From NCBI GenBank assembly GCA_002869465.1, contig PKSW01000450.1, forward strand, positions 1-11,225: a stretch of 11,225 bases of DNA. Direction: 5' to 3'. The notes under the pieces were generated by a model, which searched no databases, was not told where the DNA came from, and saw only the letters and a list, made by a program, of their open reading frames with translations. The DNA is from Marinilabiliales bacterium (GTDB taxonomy: Bacteria; Bacteroidota; Bacteroidia; Bacteroidales; F082). The position numbers and the translations under genes were made by a program. Position 1 is the stretch's first letter. Each line of letters starts with the position of its first letter. This document shows, in pieces, positions 1-5,366 of this stretch.

Positions 1-324
1 ACTGAGGATTTTGAATTTACAAAATCAGCAGCAATTACATCGCAAGACCCAATAATTATTAAAACCTACCCGGATAGCTTTTACAAAACCGATCTTGACA
101 AGCTTTTGAAAGAAAAGGGATGCAATACGCTATTCCTCTGTGGATTGAGCTCGGTTGGCTGTGTTTTGGCTACATGGATGGGCGCTTTCAACCATGATTA
201 CAAAGCATTCCTTGTGAAGGATGCAATCATGAGCCACAAAAAAGACTACACAACAAACATTGAAATTATGTTTGATGCTGCGGGCTATGACATGATTGAA
301 TTCATCCTTGAAAACGCTGAGTAA
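1..324 (+). CDS. Isochorismatase-family cysteine hydrolase, C-terminal part
   Basis: The reading frame is open from the first base of the window, so the start lies upstream; 107 codons are visible. The family (isochorismatase, nicotinamidase and related amidases) uses an Asp-Lys-Cys triad. The Lys is visible at 61-63 in IIIKTYPDSFYKTDLDKLL, the typical K-x5-F-x2-T-x-L-x2-L pattern. The nucleophilic Cys is at 160-162 in GLSSVGCVLAT, the usual segment with a hydrophobic strand before it and CV-x-A/T-T after it. The catalytic Asp would lie in the missing N-terminal part. The C-terminus (FLVKDAIMSHKK, then an amphipathic helix) also fits the family. The substrate cannot be told from this fragment. 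It converges on the methyltransferase gene, with 80 bp between the two stop codons. Confidence 0.85.
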   Translation, partial: TEDFEFTKSAAITSQDPIIIKTYPDSFYKTDLDKLLKEKGCNTLFLCGLSSVGCVLATWMGAFNHDYKAFLVKDAIMSHKKDYTTNIEIMFDAAGYDMIEFILENAE

Positions 325-404
325 GTCTATTAAATATAAAATTGTCAATACTAATCTAACAAAACAACCGCACCTCATCAGGGCTGCAAAGTATTTGTTG
401 CTTG

Positions 405-1178
405 TTATATTTTCCTTCCAATATAAAATACATAGCCATAATAAGCCTTATATTTTTCATATAATTGCGCTTCATGTCGTTGGTTTTCTATAAATTCTCT
501 GACAGTTTGATTCCCTTCGTATTGTTTTAAAAAAGCTTCCTGTAGCGATTCTTGTGGCTCAAAGAAATGCTTTGTCCAGCAAATTTCTGGCAGGATAAAA
601 GTGGCCAAGGGAATAAATCCGGCTTTTTGCAGCAGGGCCAGATTATTAGAAACTGTTTCTATTTCAGGATAAGCATCTAGCCAAAATTCATTGATCTCAT
701 CTGGTCGTTCTTCTGTAAACCAGGAAGCCTCTGAAACAGCTATGTAACCATTCGGTTTCAGAAATTTTCTCCATTCGTTGAGACCTCTTTCAAAACCGAT
801 GTTATAAATGGCTCCTTCCGACCAGATCAAGTCTAATTCGCCATCCCGAAAGGGAAGATCCTCCATATTACCCTCGATGCCTTTTACTCTGTTTTGAAGA
901 TTCAATTTCCTTGCATTTGAATTGAACAGATAAATAAAAGTGGGAAATAAGTCGATTCCTGTTATCTGCCCCGGGGCAGTCTGCGCTATGACCATGGTTT
1001 GTCCCCCTGTTCCACAGCCAATGTCAGCAATGAGGGATCTGCTGTTAAGATGATCTATAAAGCTTAATGCCTTTTTGGTAACCTCAGGGCTACCCGGACC
1101 TTGCCGTTCTACTTTTGAATAATAGTCGCAAATTAAATTAAGGTCAAATTCGTGAATTGATTTAATATCGTTACTCAT
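405..1178 (-). CDS. Class I SAM-dependent methyltransferase
   Basis: A 257-residue protein, full length for a single-domain Rossmann-fold methyltransferase. The SAM-binding glycine motif is at residues 51-60 (ADIGCGTGGQ), and the acidic end of strand 2 is D76 in GIDLF. The adenine-contact region is at 103-110 (GNMEDLPF), with DLIWSEGAIYNIG at 116-128 and the strand-5 segment LKPNGYIAVSEAS at 140-152. The N-terminus (IHEFDLNLICDYY, RQGPGSPE) and the ending YYGYVFYIG resemble, from memory, a Bacteroides methyltransferase group known from structural genomics whose substrate is unassigned. The start is the ATG at 1176-1178; the upstream bases show no Shine-Dalgarno, as is usual in Bacteroidota. 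It is a single-gene unit, divergent from the zinc-finger gene. The acceptor substrate is unknown. Confidence 0.92.
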   Translation of the reverse strand: MSNDIKSIHEFDLNLICDYYSKVERQGPGSPEVTKKALSFIDHLNSRSLIADIGCGTGGQTMVIAQTAPGQITGIDLFPTFIYLFNSNARKLNLQNRVKGIEGNMEDLPFRDGELDLIWSEGAIYNIGFERGLNEWRKFLKPNGYIAVSEASWFTEERPDEINEFWLDAYPEIETVSNNLALLQKAGFIPLATFILPEICWTKHFFEPQESLQEAFLKQYEGNQTVREFIENQRHEAQLYEKYKAYYGYVFYIGRKI

Positions 1179-1299
1179 GATGTTTAAATATTATGGTTAA
1201 ATAGCTGCAGAATGAAACATTCTTTGCTAAGCTAACCTATTACTAAAATATAAAAATGATTTTAGCTCCGACAAGAATATGCCAGAACACAATAGGGGA

Positions 1300-1329
1300 T
1301 AACTTTAATTAGAAACCTAATTAAGGTTA
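1300..1329. repeat. Long inverted repeat / hairpin
   Basis: TAACTTTAATTAG (1300-1312) pairs with CTAATTAAGGTTA (1317-1329) across a four-base loop, AAAC. Twelve of 13 pairs are Watson-Crick; the remaining one is G-U in plus-strand RNA and a C-A mismatch in minus-strand RNA. A further A-T pair (1299/1330) extends the stem, and two G-U pairs (1298/1331, 1297/1332) could follow on the plus strand. There is no following T-run and both flanking genes point away, so a terminator role is unlikely. It could be an operator or a structured leader. Confidence 0.6.
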
Positions 1330-1538
1330 TTTACTTCACCCAATCTTTTTTAAATTGATACATTCATGCGCTTTAGTGCGATCCAAAGTTAGGATTTTTT
1401 AGCAGAACACTACTTGGAAATGCGTTACATTTATCATTTAAGGATTCATTAAATTTATATAGAAAATAATAAAACTAACAAAAAGAATATTAATACGACA
1501 TAAGATTAATAAAAACAAGCATAAATAGATATTATTAC

Positions 1539-1546
1539 TACATTTG
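1539..1546 (+). promoter_or_regulatory. Possible Bacteroidota -7 box (TACATTTG)
   Basis: An exact match to TAnnTTTG, ending 16 bases before the ATG at 1563. Used as a promoter it would give a very short leader for the zinc-finger gene. No TTG element lies at the expected distance upstream, so this rests on one box and its position. A six-base match like this is expected a few times by chance in a window of this size. Confidence 0.3.
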
Positions 1547-1562
1547 AATAAAAATTCATCTA

Positions 1563-1997
1563 ATGAACTACCAGGATAGAAAAAAGCATTGTGCTTATTG
1601 CGGTAAAGAGTTCACATTCCAAAGAGTTTCTGCTAAATATTGCTCTAAATCCTGCGCATCAATGGACGTTCGCCGCAAAAATAACCCCAATGCATATCGT
1701 CATTACAACCCGGTCCATCTGGAACTTACAGACGAAGCTTACAAAGCAATAAAATTCAAAGCTAAGGAGCAGCAAATTCAAGATCCAGAGAAATACATAG
1801 AGTGGATGGCGGATGAAATGATCACAAAGAAGATATATCCATTATTATTTTCTGAAGAAGAAGAAAATATTTTAAAATATGTGCTCAAAGCCTATTATCC
1901 TGAGCTTGAATTTCCAGTCGCACTTCTGGAATGGATCAAAAACAGAAGTGAAGAAGAAGCGATTGAACTTAAAAAAGGAAAAGTCAGGAAGAGCTAA
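1563..1997 (+). CDS. Small protein with N-terminal four-cysteine zinc finger
   Basis: A 144-residue protein of unknown function. The N-terminus has a C-x2-C-x13-C-x3-C pattern: C10 and C13 in CAYCGKEF, then C27 and C31 in YCSKSC. This is the form of a small treble-clef or zinc-ribbon knuckle seen in many short prokaryotic proteins. A basic segment (DVRRKNN) and a polar linker follow. The rest is predicted to be mostly helical, rich in Lys and Glu, with hydrophobic and aromatic positions (AYKAIKFKAKE, YIEWMADEM, ILKYVLKAYYPEL, LLEWIKNR), and ends in a basic tail. No signal peptide or membrane segment is seen, so it is probably cytoplasmic. Zinc binding and nucleic-acid binding are inferred from the motif only. 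It stands alone between a divergent methyltransferase and a convergent lipoprotein gene. Confidence 0.82.
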   Translation: MNYQDRKKHCAYCGKEFTFQRVSAKYCSKSCASMDVRRKNNPNAYRHYNPVHLELTDEAYKAIKFKAKEQQIQDPEKYIEWMADEMITKKIYPLLFSEEEENILKYVLKAYYPELEFPVALLEWIKNRSEEEAIELKKGKVRKS

Positions 1998-2057
1998 AAG
2001 ACCAGATTGAAATCTTCAATTCTTGTAAGAGATCATCTCACCTTCCCCAGCTTCCCA

Positions 2058-2076
2058 TTGGCAAATGCGTTGCCAA
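2058..2076. terminator. Hairpin between convergent genes, possible terminator
   Basis: TTGGCAA (2058-2064) and TTGCCAA (2070-2076) form a perfect 7-bp stem with a five-base loop, 61 bp after the stop of the zinc-finger gene and 34 bp beyond the stop of the lipoprotein gene. The bases after it are AT-rich on the plus side but contain no clean T-run on either strand. A terminator role is therefore inferred mainly from its position between two converging genes. Confidence 0.35.
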
Positions 2077-2109
2077 CTATTATACTATAATTAGAATTTG
2101 AGTTGGTCT

Positions 2110-2709
2110 TTATACATCTATATCAACAAATACCACTTTTACAAATTCTCCCTGATCGGTGTAAAATTCTACGCAGACAAGGCCGTAATCAGGGTGCCAA
2201 TACCAATATATTTCACGTACAGTAAATCCAAAATAAGTTGACGGAATCTCATATGGGATCGATTCATAAACGCCGATCATTTCAAGGTCCTTGTTTAATG
2301 CGGGTACATGATAAGTTGCCTTTTCAATAACTTCCCTGCGATGGGATATACCATTTATATTTGTGTTATACATGTCCCCTACTTTAGCATCAAATTTAAC
2401 CATAGTAAAAGGTTCCGAAGTATTGCCCTGGCTATAAACATAATCGACAATTTCATTTCCTATCAGCCCGAATTTTAATGTTTTAACGGTCATTTTCGCA
2501 TAAGAAACCTCCAGCGTAACTACATTACCTTCTTTAGCAATAATTTTGGTTGACAAATCATATATGCCATTGACTTTTACGTTCCATGTATTGCCAACTT
2601 CTCCGAGCATACCCGGAGATCCATTGTCATTTTCATCATTATTTTTTTTGCAATCAGTAAAAAAGAAGATCAGGGAAAAGCAGCAAATAAAAAGAGTGAT
2701 TGATTTCAT
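2110..2709 (-). CDS. Lipoprotein, function unknown
   Basis: A 199-residue protein with a signal peptide II: a short basic start (MKS), a hydrophobic core at 4-17 rich in Phe, and a lipobox-like TDC with the acylated Cys at residue 20. Right after the Cys comes KKNNDEND, a Lys/Asp/Glu-rich stretch. It resembles the acidic lipoprotein export signals that send Bacteroidota lipoproteins to the cell surface, so surface exposure is plausible but inferred. The mature part starts with a low-complexity linker (NDNGSPG) and then looks like beta-strand-rich domain(s) (GNTWNVKVNGIYDL, VVTLEVSYAKMTV, EIYWYWHPDYGLVCVEFYT). I do not recognise the fold. The start ATG at 2707-2709 is fixed by the signal peptide. 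A good promoter lies about 75 bp upstream. Confidence 0.85.
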   Translation of the reverse strand: MKSITLFICCFSLIFFFTDCKKNNDENDNGSPGMLGEVGNTWNVKVNGIYDLSTKIIAKEGNVVTLEVSYAKMTVKTLKFGLIGNEIVDYVYSQGNTSEPFTMVKFDAKVGDMYNTNINGISHRREVIEKATYHVPALNKDLEMIGVYESIPYEIPSTYFGFTVREIYWYWHPDYGLVCVEFYTDQGEFVKVVFVDIDV

Positions 2710-2783
2710 AGAATTTTGTTGTTTGGTTTTGGTTTGAAAAATTAATAGTGTTTTGAAAGTGGATCACAATTCTGGGTCAAACA

Positions 2784-2814
2784 CAAATATAATAAATAAA
2801 ACACAGTGTGTCAA
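2784..2814 (-). promoter_or_regulatory. Promoter for the lipoprotein gene
   Basis: Read on the minus strand, TTGACA (2809-2814) is followed after 17 bases by TATATTTG (2784-2791), an exact match to the Bacteroidota -7 consensus TAnnTTTG. The distance from TTG to the box is 20 bases, close to the usual spacing. An 11-base palindrome, ACACA-G-TGTGT (2801-2811), overlaps the -33 end and the spacer and could be an operator. The leader would be about 70 nt. Confidence 0.55.
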
Positions 2815-2818
2815 GTGT

Positions 2819-4031
2819 TTATTCAACTTTCATTAGCTTCCCTATCGCCATTTCAATACCAGTTTGTAAGCGGTAGTAGTAAATGCCATCTGGAATTCCT
2901 TCGGCATCCCATATTAATTGATGCTTGCCCTGTGTTAAGTTTTCTTGGGTTTGATAAGCTATTTTCCCCATATGGTTGAATATTTTCAGAGAGGTCTTTT
3001 CAGGCTGGTTTAATTCGTATTCAGTTATTACACCGTTTGAGAAAGGGTTAGGATATGATATTATTTATGACATTAAAATTCCTTTCTTAACTCCTGTAAG
3101 TTCACCGTATCTTAACAGGGTTTTTCCATTTCCGACTACATAACCATTTGTAAGGGAAGTGAATTGAACGCCTAGCAAAAATGCAGTTGTCAGCCCATTA
3201 GCCACTATAGTCCAATTCGTTCCACCATTATCGGTATTGAGAACAATACCCTCGGCACTAACGGCCCATCCATTGTCCGAATCAAGGAAAAAAACTGCAT
3301 AAAGTGACCTGTTTTGTGCATCAGGGTTGTTTAGTGTGGCCCAATATTCACCACCATTTTCAGTATGTCCTATTACACCAACATCTCCCACAACCCAGCC
3401 TTCCAGGTTATTGATAAAGTGGATATCATTGAAGGTTCCACCAGGAGTTGTTTGAGAAATAAAGTCAGTGCCGTTATAATAATAAATTCTGCCTCCCCCA
3501 CACGCCTAAACATGGTCAGCATAAGGAGCACTAATCCCACTAAAAGTTGATGAACTGGGGCTATTTAAGTTGGTGAGTGTTGAAGTAATTTTCCATACAT
3601 AACCACTATTCCTACTGGTGTACCCAACTGGGTCTGATGGATTGGTTTAAAAGGGAAATGAAATATCAAGCAATGTTCCTATTGAACCTAATATATTCCA
3701 GTTAAAACCACCATCATCGGTTTTATATATCCACCCACCTTTTCCACCTGAGTAGCCGTTATCAGCATCCAGCATTTGAATTGCAGAGGTTGCCCTAAAG
3801 TGTGGTTTGGGTGCTGAATGTAGCTCCTCCATCAGTAGTTTTGAAGATTTCATTGTAAGAGGTTGTAGTTATCCATCCCACATCATCTGAGACAAAGAAC
3901 AAATCACAAAGGTCGGGGGGAAATTCATTGTTCTGAGGAATATTTGCGCTGATATCCTGCCAGCCGAATTGTTGCGGAAAGGAAAAAGAGTGTAGGGCAA
4001 AAAACAGGAAAGAGACAAGTACACATTTCAT
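2819..4031 (-). pseudogene. Decayed Ycf48/BNR-repeat protein with T9SS sorting domain
   Basis: Remnant of a gene of about 400 codons. It starts at the ATG at 4029-4031 with a clear Sec signal peptide (MKCVLVSFLFFALHSFSFPQQ). The first part ends at a TAG at 3795-3797. The reading then continues in another frame, as if one base were gained near 3797-3800. In that second frame homology runs to the natural stop at 2819-2821 through three in-frame stops: TAA 3647-3649, TAG 3506-3508 and TAA 3065-3067. The joined protein has repeated beta-propeller motifs of the Ycf48/BNR type (VGWITTTSYNEIFKTTDGG, NGYSGGKGGWIYKTDDGG, EGWVVGDVGVIGHTENGG, NGWAVSAEGIVLNTDNGG, NGYVVGNGKTLLRYG). A T9SS type A sorting domain follows (SYPNPFSNGVITEYEL to the ending IGKLMKVE). 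The intact form would be a secreted or surface beta-propeller. Its 3' end almost touches the lipoprotein promoter. Confidence 0.85.
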
Positions 4032-4299
4032 GGCATTGAACTTTTGATTGAACAAGAAAACAAGACATGAAAAATACAACTAAAATTAATGAATGTTAAG
4101 CGATTACCTTAATCTTTAGCATCAAGATTGTAGATTGAATAAAAAAAACCGAAAGCGAGTTAAATAACTGTTAAATGTTTTTTTCTGCCTGCCTGATAAG
4201 CGATTTATTTTTTACTTAGAGCTATTGCTAATAAAAAAATAATAACGGGGAAGCTGAAAACCGACCAGAGTAGGCACTAAGAAAAATAAGTAACAAAAA

Positions 4300-4566
4300 A
4301 TGGCTACAGTAGTAACCCGCCACAGAGTTGGCAATATTGACAAGTGGATTAAAGGACAGCAAGATCGATTAGATTTATTTGGACCAGCAGTATCGAGTTT
4401 AAAAGCTTTTCAGGATACAGATGACCCCAATTCAGTAGTTTTGGTTCTTGAAGTTACCAACTTAGAATTATTTCATGAAATTTTGAATGACCCAAAAACC
4501 CAGAGTGCTAAAGACAAGCACACCGTTTTGGAACCTATAATTGTGTCAATGGAAATTGATTTTTAA
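4300..4566 (+). CDS. Small dimeric alpha/beta-barrel (ABM-like) protein
   Basis: An 88-residue cytoplasmic protein. The pattern is a strand (MATVVTRHRVG), a helix around 13-24 (IDKWIKGQQDRLDLF), a strand (SLKAFQDTDDP), a strand (SVVLVLEVTN), a helix (LELFHEILND, then AKDKHTVL) and a final strand (IIVSMEIDF). That is the beta-alpha-beta-beta-alpha-beta layout of the dimeric ferredoxin-like barrels, such as antibiotic-biosynthesis monooxygenase-like proteins. The length is normal for a one-domain member. Such proteins may be oxygenases, heme-handling or purely binding proteins, and no catalytic residue can be assigned here. The assignment rests on the predicted secondary structure and general sequence look, not on a diagnostic motif. 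It is a single gene facing the tRNA-Cys. No clear promoter box is visible upstream. Confidence 0.75.
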   Translation: MATVVTRHRVGNIDKWIKGQQDRLDLFGPAVSSLKAFQDTDDPNSVVLVLEVTNLELFHEILNDPKTQSAKDKHTVLEPIIVSMEIDF

Positions 4567-4591
4567 ACGACAAACGTATACGAAACCTTAA

Positions 4592-4637
4592 ACTAAAACA
4601 AAAACCCGTCGTTAAACATACTGTAAAACAACGGGTT
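4592..4637 (-). terminator. Rho-independent terminator after tRNA-Cys
   Basis: Arms at 4603-4613 and 4627-4637 form an 11-bp stem with a 13-base loop; in minus-strand RNA every position pairs, with one G-U. On the minus strand the stem is followed by TTTTTGTTTTAG, a proper U-rich tail. There is no T-run on the plus side. It ends transcription 14 bases after the tRNA. Confidence 0.8.
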
Positions 4638-4650
4638 AAAGTCTAATTAG

Positions 4651-4721
4651 AGGTACCGAGCGGATTCGAACCGCTGTAGCTGGTTTTGCAGACCAGTGCC
4701 TAGCCGCTCGGCCACGGTACC
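4651..4721 (-). tRNA. tRNA-Cys (anticodon GCA)
   Basis: A 71-nt tRNA that folds fully. The acceptor stem is GGTACCG with CGGTACC. The D arm is GCC/GGC around GAGCGGCTA. The anticodon stem is CTGGT/ACCAG around the loop CTGCAAA, so the anticodon is GCA (plus-strand 4687-4689). A short variable loop CTAC precedes the T arm AGCGG-TTCGAAT-CCGCT. The discriminator base is U73, a known identity element for cysteinyl-tRNA synthetase. CCA is not encoded, so it must be added after transcription. It lies 44 bp after the end of the two-helix membrane protein gene on the same strand and may be cotranscribed with it; I see no promoter in that gap. Confidence 0.97.
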
Positions 4722-4765
4722 TTTTTCCTAAACGGACAGCAAATTTAAAAAATTATTGATATAGT

Positions 4766-5173
4766 TTATGCTGTTTTTTTTGATAACCTTCGTAACCATG
4801 TCCAGAAGAAAATAAATAGTAATATGGTTATAACTACAACCAAACCATTTACAAATAATGAACGATAAGCGTCATGCTTAACTTTTGAAATAGCATCCTG
4901 CCTTGCTGATTCGTACATTCCCTCCAATATCTTATCATCCAGCTGAAGGTTATGATCCGTATCTAATGATTTAATAATATCAACTTTATAGTTGTTAAAT
5001 GAAGCAAGACTGGGAGCGTCTTTACCGTAAGTTCTATAAGCGTTAAAAGGGTCTGTTAGATCAATAAGGGAGTACACCATTGATGAAATGCAGATTAAAA
5101 AAGCAATTACTGCCACCAGACAAACAGCATAGCCAAACACCATTTGAATTTTAGTCGTTTTTTCTTTTTCCAT
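4766..5173 (-). CDS. Two-helix membrane protein, function unknown
   Basis: A 135-residue protein with a basic N-terminus (MEKEKTTK), a first membrane helix at about 11-36, a polar stretch at 37-106, a second helix at about 107-127 and a basic tail (LRRLSKK). By the positive-inside rule both ends are cytoplasmic and the roughly 70-residue middle is outside the inner membrane. The middle includes DTDHNLQLDD (71-80), which recalls an EF-hand start but lacks the acidic residue at position 12, and a charged helix (MYESARQDAISKVKHD). I do not recognise a family. The start ATG at 5171-5173 has no better alternative. tRNA-Cys follows on the same strand. A promoter lies just upstream and a terminator of the preceding large gene isolates it. 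Confidence 0.8.
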   Translation of the reverse strand: MEKEKTTKIQMVFGYAVCLVAVIAFLICISSMVYSLIDLTDPFNAYRTYGKDAPSLASFNNYKVDIIKSLDTDHNLQLDDKILEGMYESARQDAISKVKHDAYRSLFVNGLVVVITILLFIFFWTWLRRLSKKTA

Positions 5174-5210
5174 TGGTTTGATTTAGAGTACAAGTAATAA
5201 TTTGGTTGTA

Positions 5211-5241
5211 TAAAGATACAATACCAGTGGCAGCATGTCAA
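5211..5241 (-). promoter_or_regulatory. Promoter for the two-helix membrane protein (and perhaps tRNA-Cys)
   Basis: On the minus strand TTGACA (5236-5241) is followed after 17 bases by TATCTTTA (5211-5218), one base off the Bacteroidota -7 box TAnnTTTG. The box lies 37 bases before the start codon. Its layout is the same as that of the lipoprotein promoter. Confidence 0.5.
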
Positions 5242-5285
5242 TTTTATAAACTACCCAACTGTTAAAATAATTAAAAAATGAGGCA

Positions 5286-5317
5286 TAAAAAGAGCCCGGA
5301 AGTTGAATGCCGGGCTC
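5286..5317 (-). terminator. Rho-independent terminator after the large T9SS gene
   Basis: A perfect 8-bp GC-rich stem, GAGCCCGG (5292-5299) with CCGGGCTC (5310-5317) and a 10-base loop. On the minus strand the stem is followed directly by TTTTTATG. It sits 50 bp beyond the stop of the large gene and upstream of the next promoter, so it separates the two units. Confidence 0.88.
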
Positions 5318-5366
5318 GAGGTAATCTTCCTATGAATAAAAAAGATTCATCAGTTGGGTAATATAC

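Larger units (their letters stand above)
1179..1562. other. Divergent intergenic region, 384 bp
   Basis: This AT-rich gap separates the starts of two divergent genes and holds no convincing coding frame. It contains the hairpin at 1300-1329, an exact TAnnTTTG box on the plus strand (1539-1546) and one on the minus strand (TAACTTTG, at 1384-1391, about 205 bp from the methyltransferase start). Neither box has a clear TTG element at the expected distance. If the minus-strand box were used, the methyltransferase mRNA would have a long leader containing the hairpin. Confidence 0.6.

Noticed and set aside
3065..3649. Stop-codon recoding or readthrough in the Ycf48-repeat gene
   Set aside because: Two different stop codons (TAA and TAG) plus a separate frameshift occur in one gene, while neighbouring genes end at the same stop codons normally. 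Decay is the simpler reading.
4097..4205. Direct repeat TAAGCGATT at 4097-4105 and 4197-4205
   Set aside because: Nine bases, AT-rich, two copies only, no further symmetry; compatible with chance.
4964..4993. EF-hand/dockerin-like DTDHNLQLDD in the two-helix membrane protein
   Set aside because: It lacks the acidic residue at loop position 12 and a fitting partner helix; too weak to call calcium binding.
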